This document shows, piece after piece, positions 54,735 to 63,639 of a stretch of DNA of 64,000 nt (positions within the stretch are counted from its first letter, which is position 1; the number at the start of each line of letters is the position of its first letter). The notes beneath the pieces are model-generated. The model was given only the letters and a program-made list of their open reading frames with translations. It ran no database searches and was not told where the DNA came from. This stretch comes from Streptococcus varani (GTDB lineage: Bacteria > Bacillota > Bacilli > Lactobacillales > Streptococcaceae). The stretch is from positions 372,001 through 436,000 of the forward strand of contig NZ_CTEN01000002.1 in the NCBI RefSeq assembly GCF_001375655.1. The letters run 5' to 3'. The position numbers and the translations under genes are program-made.

Positions 54735-55484
54735 ATGACTCAATCATTATTACAAGCTGGTGAGAGAATCGACCAGCTCTTCTCAACAGATATTCAAATC
54801 ATTCAAAATCGAGCCGTTTTTAGTTACTCAGTTGATAGCGTTCTCCTCTCTCGCTTTCCCAAACTTCCTGCAAAAAAGGGACTGATTGTGGACCTCTGTA
54901 GCGGAAATGGAGCTGTTGGACTCTTTGCCTCCAGCCAAACGAAGGCTAAGATTATCCAAGTAGAGATTCAAGAAAGATTAGCAGATATGAACCAACGCTC
55001 CATCCAACTCAATGAATTGGAAGAGCAAGTCTCCATCATCAATGATGACCTAGCCAATCTTCCACAGCATATCGGACGCTCCAAAGTAGACCTCATACTT
55101 TGTAACCCACCTTATTTTAAGGTAGATGAGCAGTCCAACCTCAACGAAAGCCAGCATTACCTCTTAGCCAGGCATGAAATTGCGACCAATTTAGACGCCA
55201 TTTGTCAGGTTGCCCAGCAGACTCTTAAAAGTAATGGAAGACTGTCCATGGTCCATCGTCCCGACCGCTTTTTGGATATTTTAGATACCCTTCGCCACTA
55301 TAAACTTGCCCCAAAACGCATCCAATTCGTCTATCCAAAACAGGAAAAAGAAGCTAATATGCTTCTGATTGAAGCCATCAAAGATGGCTCCACAGACGGA
55401 TTAAAAATCCTTCCTCCTCTCTATGTTCATAAGGAAAATGGCGACTATACAGATGAAATTAGAGCGATTTACTATGGAAACTAA
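54735..55484 (+). CDS. TrmN6-like SAM-dependent methyltransferase
   Basis: This 249-residue N6-adenine methyltransferase-like protein has the SAM loop [13 protein letters not shown] (52-64) and catalytic NPPY (124-127), the arrangement of tRNA1(Val) A37 methyltransferase (TrmN6/YfiC). tRNA is the likely target. No Shine-Dalgarno precedes the ATG. The GIY-YIG gene overlaps its end by 11 bases, a pairing common in Firmicutes. Confidence 0.85.
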   Translation: MTQSLLQAGERIDQLFSTDIQIIQNRAVFSYSVDSVLLSRFPKLPAKKGLIVDLCSGNGAVGLFASSQTKAKIIQVEIQERLADMNQRSIQLNELEEQVSIINDDLANLPQHIGRSKVDLILCNPPYFKVDEQSNLNESQHYLLARHEIATNLDAICQVAQQTLKSNGRLSMVHRPDRFLDILDTLRHYKLAPKRIQFVYPKQEKEANMLLIEAIKDGSTDGLKILPPLYVHKENGDYTDEIRAIYYGN

Positions 55485-55737
55485 GGCTTATATGTATGTC
55501 GTCCAATGTGCAGATGGCACCCTCTATACTGGCTATACAACGGATGTAGACAGACGCATCAAGACCCATAATAGGGGAAAAGGTGCCAAATACACCCGAA
55601 ACCGACTACCCGTCAATCTACTTTATCAAGAAGAGTTTCCTAGCAAACGAGAAGCAATGTCTGCGGAAGCCCTCTTCAAAAAACGCCTGACTAGACAAGA
55701 AAAGCTCGATTATATAAAAGAACACAGGAACTCTTAA
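55474..55737 (+). CDS. GIY-YIG-domain protein (YazA/UPF0213 type)
   Basis: This 87-residue single-domain GIY-YIG protein reads [20 protein letters not shown] (GTLYTGYT is the GIY...YIG equivalent), then [18 protein letters not shown] and [11 protein letters not shown] with the catalytic-type glutamate. It may be a small structure-specific nuclease; the role is unknown. ATG 55474 is chosen to give the standard family N-terminus; a longer frame would only extend into trmN. Confidence 0.85.
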   Translation: METKAYMYVVQCADGTLYTGYTTDVDRRIKTHNRGKGAKYTRNRLPVNLLYQEEFPSKREAMSAEALFKKRLTRQEKLDYIKEHRNS

Positions 55738-55753
55738 ATTCCTGTGCTCTTTT
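55720..55753 (+). terminator. Terminator of the trmN/GIY-YIG operon
   Basis: CACAGGAA and TTCCTGTG make a perfect 8-bp stem, then CTCTTTTG. It overlaps the stop. Confidence 0.85.
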
Positions 55754-55850
55754 GTTATAGAAAGACTTTAACCCTCACAACCTCCACTCTTTATCTTTAA
55801 GATAGTTGGTAGTAAGAAATAGAATAGAGACTCTTGCGAGCCACCATTGC

Positions 55851-57458
55851 TTATCTTTCGCCTTTGTTACGGATCACAAAGCCAGTTTTCTTCTCACTTG
55901 ACGTATTTTTGTGCGGTTTTTTGTTGTCTTGACGACGATTATCACGCTTAAACTTGTCATCGTGGCGTTTACCCTCACGACGGCCACCTTCGCGGTCGTC
56001 ACGACGACGATCCCCACGGTAGCCACCACGGCGATCTCCATCCCGGTCATTACGACGATTACGGTCGTTTCGACCACGTCCACCGCCTTTGCCTTTACCG
56101 CCGAAGCCACCACCAGCTGGCTTGAATGGCAATGGTTTTTCATTGGCGATTTCCACTTTTGGCATATCTTCTGGATCTTGTACTGTTAAGTTGAGGACAT
56201 AGAGGGCCAACTCTTCAGGAGTGAATTCAGCTGCTAATTTAACGGCGTCAGCCTTAAATTTGTCAAAACGAGCACGCAATTCTGAATCGGCAAAGTCTCG
56301 TTCAATCTTCTTAAGAGCTACTTTTTTCTTAGCTTCAAAAGCTTCATTTGCAGTCGCAGGTTTCATTCCTGTCATGCGTTTTTTAGTCAAGTTCTCGATG
56401 ATCCCCAAGTAACCCATTTCGTTTGGAGATACAAAGGTGATAGACTGACCAGATTTACCAGCACGACCTGTACGACCGATACGGTGAACATAGCTTTCTG
56501 GATCTTGTGGAATATCATAGTTGTAAACGTGGGTCACACCAGAGATGTCCAAACCACGCGCTGCTACGTCTGTTGCCACCAAGATATCAATATGATCATT
56601 CTTGAAGTCACGGATCACACGTAGGCGTTTGCCTTGGTCCAAGTCCCCATGAATCCCTTCTGCGCGGAAACCACGTAATTTCAAACCACGGGTCAATTCA
56701 TCCACACGGCGTTTTGTACGACCGAAGACGATGGAGAGTTCAGGTTGATCCACATCCATAAGACGAGTCATGGTGTCAAACTTTTCACCTTCTTTTACAC
56801 GAATGAAAAATTGTTCAACGTTGACATTTGTTAATTCTGTCGCCTTAATCTTGACATGTTCAGAATCTTTCATGAACTTGATACCAATTTGTTTGATTGG
56901 CTCTGGCATGGTTGCTGAGAAGAGAAGGGTTTGACGTTCTTCAGGTACACGGCTGATGATGGCTTCGATATCTTCTAAGAAGCCCATGTTGAGCATTTCA
57001 TCGGCTTCATCAAGAATCAATGTTTCCACATGATCCAAACGAAGAGCCTTACGCTTAATCAAATCAAGAAGACGACCAGGTGTTCCCACAACGACGTGAG
57101 CGCCTGAACGAAGAGCCTTGATTTGTTTGTCAATGCTTGATCCGCCATAAACTGAGCGAACCTTAACACCCTTGTCACGACCAAAACGGAAGAGTTCTTC
57201 CTGACTTTGAACAGCTAACTCACGCGTTGGAGCAATGACGAGGGCTTGAATCCTATTGTTATTTGTGTCAATTTTATTCAATGTTGGCAAACCGAAGGCT
57301 GCTGTTTTACCAGTACCAGTCTGGGCTTGACCAATGACATCCTTACCTTCAAGTGCCAATGGAATGGTCAATTCCTGAATAGGCGAAGGTGTTTCAAATC
57401 CAGCAGTAACAACTGTGGAGAGGATATCTTCCGATAAATTAAATTCTGTAAATTTCAA
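55851..57458 (-). CDS. cshA: DEAD-box RNA helicase CshA
   Basis: This 535-residue helicase has a Q-motif start (FNLSEDIL...FETPSPIQ), Walker A AQTGTGKT (45-52), DEAD (LILDEADEML), SAT and HRIGRTGRAG. A C-terminal RGG/RDR-rich tail (about 440-535) binds RNA. It unwinds mRNA and works in ribosome assembly and the degradosome. The start is TTG, with AAAAGAGAG in front and the expected N-terminus; a leader of about 70 bases contains a hairpin. Confidence 0.93.
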   Translation of the reverse strand: MKFTEFNLSEDILSTVVTAGFETPSPIQELTIPLALEGKDVIGQAQTGTGKTAAFGLPTLNKIDTNNNRIQALVIAPTRELAVQSQEELFRFGRDKGVKVRSVYGGSSIDKQIKALRSGAHVVVGTPGRLLDLIKRKALRLDHVETLILDEADEMLNMGFLEDIEAIISRVPEERQTLLFSATMPEPIKQIGIKFMKDSEHVKIKATELTNVNVEQFFIRVKEGEKFDTMTRLMDVDQPELSIVFGRTKRRVDELTRGLKLRGFRAEGIHGDLDQGKRLRVIRDFKNDHIDILVATDVAARGLDISGVTHVYNYDIPQDPESYVHRIGRTGRAGKSGQSITFVSPNEMGYLGIIENLTKKRMTGMKPATANEAFEAKKKVALKKIERDFADSELRARFDKFKADAVKLAAEFTPEELALYVLNLTVQDPEDMPKVEIANEKPLPFKPAGGGFGGKGKGGGRGRNDRNRRNDRDGDRRGGYRGDRRRDDREGGRREGKRHDDKFKRDNRRQDNKKPHKNTSSEKKTGFVIRNKGER

Positions 57459-57473
57459 ATGTCTCTCTTTTCT

Positions 57474-57495
57474 AAAAAGACAGTGCGAAGCTGCC
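57474..57495 (-). promoter_or_regulatory. Possible attenuator hairpin in the cshA leader
   Basis: On the minus strand GGCAG-CTTCGCA-CTGTC is followed by TTTTT, 15 bases before the TTG start. The extended -10 TGTTATAAT is at 57541-57533. A terminator-like hairpin before the gene suggests leader control, for instance by temperature. Confidence 0.35.
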
Positions 57496-57674
57496 TTATC
57501 ACGCTTTATTTTGTTGCTTTGACAACTTATCTATTATAACACAATGAAAATAAATAGATAGGAATTACCCTTAAAGAAAGAAATAATACGTTTTCATCCC
57601 TGAATTTACTATATCAGATAAGCTAAATACAAATTAATATCTATGTACATTTGCTGTTATAGCCTCCCTAGACG

Positions 57675-57711
57675 CAAAAACCCCCTCTTCATTTCTAGAA
57701 AAGGGAGTTTT
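57675..57711 (-). terminator. Terminator of the flavoprotein gene
   Basis: AAAACTCCC pairs with GGGGGTTTTT, ending in a T5 run on the minus strand. Confidence 0.75.
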
Positions 57712-57733
57712 CATGGTCCTTCCAAGAGGACTA

Positions 57734-59251
57734 TTATTTTTTACTGAACTCAGCTGCTTGAGTACCAGCTTGGCGACCGAAGATGACGATATCCGCTACG
57801 GCATTACCACCCATACGGTTGCTTCCGTGAACACCGCCAGTTACCTCACCTGCTGCGTAGAGACCAGGAATAGCTTTACCATCTTCTTTCAATACTTCTG
57901 TCTTAGTATTGATTTTCAAACCACCCATTGTGTGGTGGATACCTGGTGATACCTTGATAGCATAAAATGGTCCTTTGGACATGTCACGGTCCATACCAGT
58001 TTTACGGCCAAATTCTGTATCATTTTTGTCTGCAACATACTTATTCCAAGATTCAACGGTTGCTTTCAAGTTTTCATCAGAAACGCCGATAGCTTTTGCC
58101 AATTCTTCAACTGTGTCAGCTTTGACTGTCATACCTTTTTCTTCGTAAGTATCAATTGATTTTGAATGTTCACGAAGTCCTTGGTCAAAGACAACATAGG
58201 CATATTTTTCTGGCAGAGCGTTGATAGCTGCTGATACATTGTCACGTGTTTCCATTTCAGAGTAGAAACGTTTTCCTTCAGCGTTGACAAGGATAGCACC
58301 TTCACCACGGATAGCTTCCGAAACTAGGAATGGTTCTTTTCCTTTTTCTTGATAAACAGTTGGGTGAATTTGGATTTGATCTAATTGAACGGTTGCGGCA
58401 CCTAATTTTTCAGCCATGGCAATCCCATCACCAGTTGCTCCTTCGTGGTTGGTCGTTACATAACCTTTTAATTCAGGTTTCAATTTCGTAATCATATCCA
58501 TGTTGGCACCGAAACCACCAGCAGTATCAACTACTGATTTGGCAGCAATGGTTTTATTCTTACCATCAACAGTGACTTTAACACCTGAAACAGCGCCATC
58601 TTTTTCAGTAAATTCTGTCACATCTGCTTTAACAAAGATTGGAATCTCGTTTTCTTTCAAGTTATTGTAAAGGCCATTAACAAGGTAACCACCTACAGCT
58701 GAACCGTCTGCTGGACGATGGATACGCGCTTTTGAGAACCCACCTGAGAAACTGACATCACTGAGGGTGATTCCGATGCTGTCCAACCAATCAATCGCTT
58801 CTGCTGAATTATCAACCATGTAACGAAGCAATTCAGGATCGTTAGTTCCCTTACCACCTTTAAGACTTTCTTCATAGAAAAGATCGTTGGTGTCATCAAT
58901 ACCTTGTTCTTTTTGGAACTTGGTTTCAGAAGCGTTCATACCACCAGAAGATTTAGAAGTATTGCCTCCAATATTTGGCATTTTTTCTAAAATAACAACA
59001 TCTGCACCAGCTTGTTTTGCAGAAAGTGCAGCGGACATACCAGCACCACCAGAACCGACAACGATAACATCATAGCTGTCTTTCAATTCTTTTGGATCAG
59101 TATACTGGTACTCAGTCGCACCAGAAACGACCTCTTCTTCAGTTGTGGTAGTTGCTGTCTCTTTTGCCTTGTCTGACTTCCCACAAGCAACTAAAAATAG
59201 GGCAAACATGGCTGCCAAAATGGCAAACCAAATTTTCTTTTTCTTCATCAT
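57734..59251 (-). CDS. Lipid-anchored fumarate-reductase-type flavoprotein
   Basis: This 505-residue protein has lipobox LVAC with C23, so it is anchored outside the membrane. A Thr/Glu-rich tether with VVSGATEY (41-48) precedes the FAD_binding_2 domain (VIVVGSGGAGMSAAL). Family blocks GGNTSKSSGGMN, PADGSAVGGYLV and PGIHHTMGGLKIN follow, and GSNRMGGNAVADIVIFGRQAG ends it. It is annotated in relatives as flavocytochrome c, but no heme motif is present. Extracellular reduction of fumarate or a similar acceptor is likely. AAAGGAGAAAT precedes the ATG. Confidence 0.85.
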   Translation of the reverse strand: MMKKKKIWFAILAAMFALFLVACGKSDKAKETATTTTEEEVVSGATEYQYTDPKELKDSYDVIVVGSGGAGMSAALSAKQAGADVVILEKMPNIGGNTSKSSGGMNASETKFQKEQGIDDTNDLFYEESLKGGKGTNDPELLRYMVDNSAEAIDWLDSIGITLSDVSFSGGFSKARIHRPADGSAVGGYLVNGLYNNLKENEIPIFVKADVTEFTEKDGAVSGVKVTVDGKNKTIAAKSVVDTAGGFGANMDMITKLKPELKGYVTTNHEGATGDGIAMAEKLGAATVQLDQIQIHPTVYQEKGKEPFLVSEAIRGEGAILVNAEGKRFYSEMETRDNVSAAINALPEKYAYVVFDQGLREHSKSIDTYEEKGMTVKADTVEELAKAIGVSDENLKATVESWNKYVADKNDTEFGRKTGMDRDMSKGPFYAIKVSPGIHHTMGGLKINTKTEVLKEDGKAIPGLYAAGEVTGGVHGSNRMGGNAVADIVIFGRQAGTQAAEFSKK

Positions 59252-59291
59252 ATTTCTCCTTTTTTTATTTTGTGAAGAATGCTACAAGTTT

Positions 59292-59320
59292 ATTGTACTT
59301 TATTTCACAATCTAAAGCAA
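59292..59320 (-). promoter_or_regulatory. Flavoprotein gene promoter with Rex-like operator
   Basis: On the minus strand TTGCTT (59320-59315), 17 bases and TACAAT (59297-59292). The 18-bp imperfect palindrome TTGTACTTTATTTCACAA (59293-59310, plus strand) overlaps spacer and -10. It resembles the Rex consensus TTGTGAA-N4-TTCACAA in outer bases. Rex control is inference. Confidence 0.45.
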
Positions 59321-59339
59321 GTATTTTTTGAAAAAAATG

Positions 59340-59372
59340 ACAAAAAAAGAGGACATCTCATTTGGATGTCCT
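59340..59372 (-). terminator. Terminator of prfC
   Basis: GGACATCC-AAATGA-GATGTCC followed by CTTTTTTTG on the minus strand. Confidence 0.9.
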
Positions 59373-59490
59373 TCGTTTATAGGGATAACCCCTTTTCCAA
59401 TTTTAAAAATTGCTCAATAATCGAATTTAAACTCAAAGAAGTTCCATATTAAGCTAAAAAGCAGGTTACAGCCATAGAAAAGATTTTTGC

Positions 59491-61035
59491 TTACATCTTC
59501 TCTTCTAGGCTGACTTCTGGATACTTGTCCGCAAACCAACGAAGGGCGAAATCATTCTCAAAGAGGAAGACCGGCTGGTCAAAGCGGTCTTTGGCCAAGA
59601 TGTTACGGCTTGAGGACATGCGCTCATCCAAGTCTTCTGGCTTAATCCAGCGAACGGTCTTTTTACCCATTGGGGTCATGACCACTTCTGCGTTGTACTC
59701 GCCTTCCATACGGTGTTTGAAGACTTCAAACTGGAGTTGACCAACAGCCCCTAGCATGTATTCGCCGGTTTGGTAGTTTTTATAGAGCTGGATAGCTCCT
59801 TCTTGCACGAGTTGCTCAATTCCCTTATGGAACGATTTTTGTTTCATGACGTTTTTAGCAGAAACCTTCATAAAGATTTCTGGTGTAAAGGTTGGTAGTG
59901 GTTCAAATTCAAACTTATTTTTGCCAACTGTCAAGGTATCTCCAACTTGGTAGGTACCTGTATCGTAGACACCGATAATATCACCAGCTACAGCATTTTC
60001 AACATTCTCACGCGATTCTGCCATAAACTGAGTCACATTTGAGAGCTTTGCTCCCTTTCCTGTACGCGGTAGAGTAACGGACATCCCACGTTCAAATTCA
60101 CCAGAGACCACGCGCACAAAGGCAATACGGTCACGATGACGAGGGTCCATATTGGCCTGAATCTTAAAGACAAAGCCTGAGAAATCTTTATCCAAAGGAT
60201 CAATTTCCACACCTTCTGTAGTTTTGTGCCCATGCGGTTCTGGCGCAAATTCTAAGAAGGTATCAAGGAAGGTCTGTACCCCAAAGTTTGTAAGGGCTGA
60301 TCCGAAGAAGACCGGTGTCAATTCACCATTGAAAATAGCTTCCTGAGAAAATTCATTTCCTGCTTCTTGCAAAAGTTCGATGTCTTCCAAAACTTGCGCA
60401 TAGAATGGATTATTCCCAAACAGTTTATCCCCATCGGCTAACTCCGCAAACCGTTCCTCGCTCCGATACAATTCTAAGCGCTGATTGTGGAGGTCATAGA
60501 GTCCTTCAAAGGATTTCCCCATACCGATGGGCCAGTTCATTGGATAGCTGGCAATCCCCAAGACATCTTCGAGTTCTTCCAACAAATCAAGAGGCTCACG
60601 ACCATCACGGTCCAACTTGTTAATAAAGGTAAAGACTGGAATGTTACGGTGTTTGACAACTTCAAAGAGTTTTTTGGTCTGCGCCTCGATACCCTTGGCA
60701 GAATCCACCACCATGACAGCTGCATCCACAGCCATGAGGGTACGATAGGTATCTTCAGAAAAATCCTCGTGGCCTGGTGTGTCCAGGATATTGACACGCT
60801 TTCCTGCATAGTCAAATTGCATGACAGATGAGGTTACTGAGATTCCACGTTGTTTCTCAATATCCATCCAGTCGGACTTGGCAAAGTTACCCGTCTTTTT
60901 CCCTTTTACTGTCCCCGCTTCACGGAGTTCACCCCCAAAGTAGAGCAACTGCTCTGTAATAGTCGTTTTACCAGCATCCGGGTGGGAGATGATGGCAAAA
61001 GTGCGGCGTTTTTTAATTTCATCTTGAATGGTCAT
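59491..61035 (-). CDS. prfC: Peptide chain release factor 3
   Basis: RF3 is a GTPase that removes RF1/RF2 from the ribosome after termination. It has 514 residues, normal length. [10 protein letters not shown] (16-25) is G1, [15 protein letters not shown] is G3 and [12 protein letters not shown] is G4. The RF3 C-terminal domain ([19 protein letters not shown]) is intact. AAAGAGAAAAGT precedes the ATG. Confidence 0.97.
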   Translation of the reverse strand: MTIQDEIKKRRTFAIISHPDAGKTTITEQLLYFGGELREAGTVKGKKTGNFAKSDWMDIEKQRGISVTSSVMQFDYAGKRVNILDTPGHEDFSEDTYRTLMAVDAAVMVVDSAKGIEAQTKKLFEVVKHRNIPVFTFINKLDRDGREPLDLLEELEDVLGIASYPMNWPIGMGKSFEGLYDLHNQRLELYRSEERFAELADGDKLFGNNPFYAQVLEDIELLQEAGNEFSQEAIFNGELTPVFFGSALTNFGVQTFLDTFLEFAPEPHGHKTTEGVEIDPLDKDFSGFVFKIQANMDPRHRDRIAFVRVVSGEFERGMSVTLPRTGKGAKLSNVTQFMAESRENVENAVAGDIIGVYDTGTYQVGDTLTVGKNKFEFEPLPTFTPEIFMKVSAKNVMKQKSFHKGIEQLVQEGAIQLYKNYQTGEYMLGAVGQLQFEVFKHRMEGEYNAEVVMTPMGKKTVRWIKPEDLDERMSSSRNILAKDRFDQPVFLFENDFALRWFADKYPEVSLEEKM

Positions 61036-61063
61036 ACTTTTCTCTTTCTTTTCTATCTATTTT

Positions 61064-61166
61064 ATACTCTTTGAAAATCAACATTAGATTTTGTTAAAAC
61101 TCCTTATCTACCACTCGGTATGCCTGCGTCGCTTTGTCTCATCTATTTCTGATTTTCTTTGAGTAT
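61064..61166 (+). repeat. Full copy of the ~100-bp inverted-repeat element
   Basis: It runs from ATACTCTTTGAAAATCA to TGATTTTCTTTGAGTAT; the two ends are inverted repeats (14 of 17). The interior contains CTACCACTCGG and GCGTCGC. No coding capacity is present. It resembles the short repeats (MITE/RUP-like) of streptococci. It lies just upstream of prfC. Confidence 0.75.
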
Positions 61167-61223
61167 TAATTATCAATATACTTCGTATTCTACATGGGAC
61201 TGACTTCCTTGTTTTTTGTGACA

Positions 61224-61252
61224 GCAAAAAAGAGCTGTATCGAAACAACTCC
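61224..61252 (-). terminator. Terminator of the murF/YwaF-like operon
   Basis: GAGtTGT-N6-ACAgCTC followed by six T on the minus strand. Confidence 0.8.
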
Positions 61253-61287
61253 TTCATTATAGCTGAAATCTTCGCTTTTTTCAATGA

Positions 61288-62010
61288 TTAGAGAGAGTCA
61301 TTTGCAAGCTCTTTATATTGTTCCTGATCCCTAACCAAAACTTTTCCATATTTCCAGAAAAAAAAGTCAAAGGTGAGAATTAAGAAGATAAAAACCATTG
61401 ACACAGCTAGAAAACGAAAAGGTGCACTAGCTCCTCCAATTAGAGGTGTCTCTCGTAGGAAACCGTAGTTTCCACCTGTTATCTGATTGACCAGTAACAA
61501 AAGACTACTGAAAGACAGCATTCCTATAATAACTTTTGGTTTATCCAAGAGATTTTTTCTAGGAAAACGCAAGAGATAAAGCAAGGAATTAACGAAAAGA
61601 GCATAATGTCCAACGATAAAACTAAAAATAGTGACATGAAAAAGTGAATAATTGTCCATAACGGGATAGGCAAAAGCTAAAATTGGACCGAAGATTCCGA
61701 TTAAGGCAAAGTATCGCTTCCAACTATGTTTATCTGGTAAAAAGAGCACCATTAACATAGCTAAACGGCAATGGTAAAGAGGTAAACTTTCCTTAAAATT
61801 GCCAATCATGAGAGCATACCATCCGTAAATCAAGAGCAATTGAGTCATTTGTAAAACTTGAAAGAATCGACGGTAACTTTCATTTTTGTAGTAGCGTATC
61901 GTAGTATAAGCGAAGAAAATCAATAGACCCATCAAAATAGCGTAGAAGGGAAGAGTCATCACTGGAGCATGACTCTCTTGATTTGAGAAAAAATATGCTA
62001 GACTATTCAT
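61288..62010 (-). CDS. YwaF/TIGR02206-type integral membrane protein
   Basis: This 240-residue protein has about seven hydrophobic helices. LPLYHCRLAMLMVLFLPDK and NYSLFHVTIFSFIVGHYALF, with conserved histidines and a cysteine, are typical of the TIGR02206 (YwaF) family. Function unknown. It overlaps the murF stop by four bases and is the second gene of that operon. Confidence 0.75.
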   Translation of the reverse strand: MNSLAYFFSNQESHAPVMTLPFYAILMGLLIFFAYTTIRYYKNESYRRFFQVLQMTQLLLIYGWYALMIGNFKESLPLYHCRLAMLMVLFLPDKHSWKRYFALIGIFGPILAFAYPVMDNYSLFHVTIFSFIVGHYALFVNSLLYLLRFPRKNLLDKPKVIIGMLSFSSLLLLVNQITGGNYGFLRETPLIGGASAPFRFLAVSMVFIFLILTFDFFFWKYGKVLVRDQEQYKELANDSL

Positions 62011-63377
62011 TTATTACTCTCCAAGCTGTCAACAATCTTGGCCAAATGCATGGAATTAGAACCTTTTAGCAAGATTTGATCATTGGAATGCATCATTTCC
62101 TTGATACAAACCAGCATATCCTCAAATTGGTCTTCATTGGCAGTTTTTTTGAAATAATAAACATGTCCAATTGGGAAGATTTGAGAGGCTAGTTGAGCTA
62201 ATTCTGCAATATCTTCTCCGTAAAGTACCAATGTATCAATCTTATCTGGAGCTAGGCTCATGATTATATTACTATGCATCTGCACAGAATCCGGTCCTAG
62301 TTCTTTCATATCGGCAAGGACAGCGATTTTCTTGCCACCTTCATTAGCTGGGATGGCTGAAAAAGTTTCCAAAATCAGTTTCATAGCTGTCGGGTTAGCA
62401 TTATAGACATCAGATAAGATATCTGCACCGTTAGCTGCTTTTTTCCATTCGGTCCTGTTGCGGGTCAGTTGCAGGTTGGCAAGCGCATCTAAAATATCTG
62501 CTTCTTCTACAGCCAATAATTTTCCGATACAGGCTGCAACAAGTGCATTAGTTGCATTGTATTTACCAGGAAAAGGTAGGTGAATGGGGTTCTCTAAAAT
62601 AGAAGTATGGAAACTTAACGAATCCTTTTCCTCTTGTAAATTTTGAACACTGACTTCTTCCTTATCTCCGAAAGGAATAACCATCATGTTATCTGGTAAA
62701 TAAGCATCAATAATAGGATCATCAGGTACAATCAGAATCCCATCTGAATCCATACCATCTGTAATCTGCATCTTGCCTTGGGCAATCTTTTCTCGGCTAC
62801 CAAAAAACTCTAAATGAGCCTCACCAATCAAGGTCACTACAGAAATATGCGGTTTGGCAATTTTGGACAAGAGATGAATATCGCCCATATGATCCTGTCC
62901 CATCTCCAAGACGATTTTTTCTGTATCGTCCGGCATATGGAGAGCGGTATATGGCAGACCAATTTCATTGTTGTAATTGCCTTGTGTCTTGTAAGTTTTA
63001 TAGGTTGTGGACAAAATGGCTGCAATCATGTCCTTAGTCGTTGTCTTGCCATTGGAGCCAGTGACTGCAATCACATCTACACCCAATTTATCCAGGTAGT
63101 ACTGAGCTAGTAATTGAAAAGCGGCTTGGCAATCTTCCACGAGCAAATAGGGATGTCCGGAAATCTCTCTCTCAGAGAGAGTAGCTACTGCACCATTGGC
63201 AAAAGCAGTCTCGATAAAATCATGACCGTCACGCGCTCCCTTAAGGGGTACAAAGAGATCTCCCACTTGAATATTTCGGCTGTCAAATTCAGCCTGTCGC
63301 AGGGGAATGTCATCTAATTCAGACACCGTATTTTTAGCACCAACTACTTTGGCGACTTCATGCAATGTTAGTTTCAT
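62007..63377 (-). CDS. murF: UDP-MurNAc-tripeptide:D-Ala-D-Ala ligase
   Basis: MurF adds D-Ala-D-Ala to complete the cytoplasmic stem peptide. It has 456 residues. The ATP loop GSNGKTT is at 107-113. QGNYNNEIGLPYTAL, LEMGQDHMGDI and SDVYNANPTAM are MurF signatures. AAAGGAAACAGA precedes the ATG and the extended -10 TGCTATAAT lies about 46 bases upstream. It is divergent from folT. Confidence 0.96.
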   Translation of the reverse strand: MKLTLHEVAKVVGAKNTVSELDDIPLRQAEFDSRNIQVGDLFVPLKGARDGHDFIETAFANGAVATLSEREISGHPYLLVEDCQAAFQLLAQYYLDKLGVDVIAVTGSNGKTTTKDMIAAILSTTYKTYKTQGNYNNEIGLPYTALHMPDDTEKIVLEMGQDHMGDIHLLSKIAKPHISVVTLIGEAHLEFFGSREKIAQGKMQITDGMDSDGILIVPDDPIIDAYLPDNMMVIPFGDKEEVSVQNLQEEKDSLSFHTSILENPIHLPFPGKYNATNALVAACIGKLLAVEEADILDALANLQLTRNRTEWKKAANGADILSDVYNANPTAMKLILETFSAIPANEGGKKIAVLADMKELGPDSVQMHSNIIMSLAPDKIDTLVLYGEDIAELAQLASQIFPIGHVYYFKKTANEDQFEDMLVCIKEMMHSNDQILLKGSNSMHLAKIVDSLESNK

Positions 63378-63471
63378 TCTGTTTCCTTTTTCTTTGATTG
63401 ACCTGAGTCAAATATCCATATCATTATAGCATATTTTGTACATAATGGGACTATTTTTTTAAGGTCTTCTG

Positions 63472-63480
63472 TGGTAAAAT
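63472..63480 (+). promoter_or_regulatory. Promoter of the folT transcript
   Basis: TGGTAAAAT is an extended -10. No clear -35 is seen. Transcription would start about 12 bases ahead of the riboswitch. Confidence 0.55.
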
Positions 63481-63498
63481 AGACTAGCAGTCAATCTG

Positions 63499-63589
63499 CA
63501 CAGAGTAAGTGATTCGCGTTAAGTGTGTGTGAATGGGATGTCGTCACACAACGAAGCCTAGTGCGCGGTGAATCATTGCATCCGCTGTT
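63499..63589 (+). promoter_or_regulatory. Tetrahydrofolate riboswitch
   Basis: The conserved core is plain: AGTGATTCGCGTTAAGTG, GGGATGTCGTCACACAACGA and GCGCGGTGAATCATTGCATC in order, with P1 formed by ACAG (63500-63503) and CTGT (63585-63588). It senses reduced folate and normally lowers folT expression. Confidence 0.92.
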
Positions 63590-63611
63590 GTCAAGAAAAC
63601 TTGAACGAACA

Positions 63612-63633
63612 GCTCCAGACTATTTTAAGGAGC
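63612..63633 (+). promoter_or_regulatory. folT Shine-Dalgarno hairpin (riboswitch expression platform)
   Basis: GCTCC (63612-63616) pairs with GGAGC (63629-63633). GGAG is the folT ribosome site, so folding would block translation; a T5 run after it could also terminate transcription. Confidence 0.6.
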
Positions 63634-63639
63634 CTTTTT

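Noticed and set aside
55874..56189. Long valine/threonine-rich frames on both strands in the cshA tail
   Set aside because: They are shadows of the arginine/glycine-rich repeat coding sequence.
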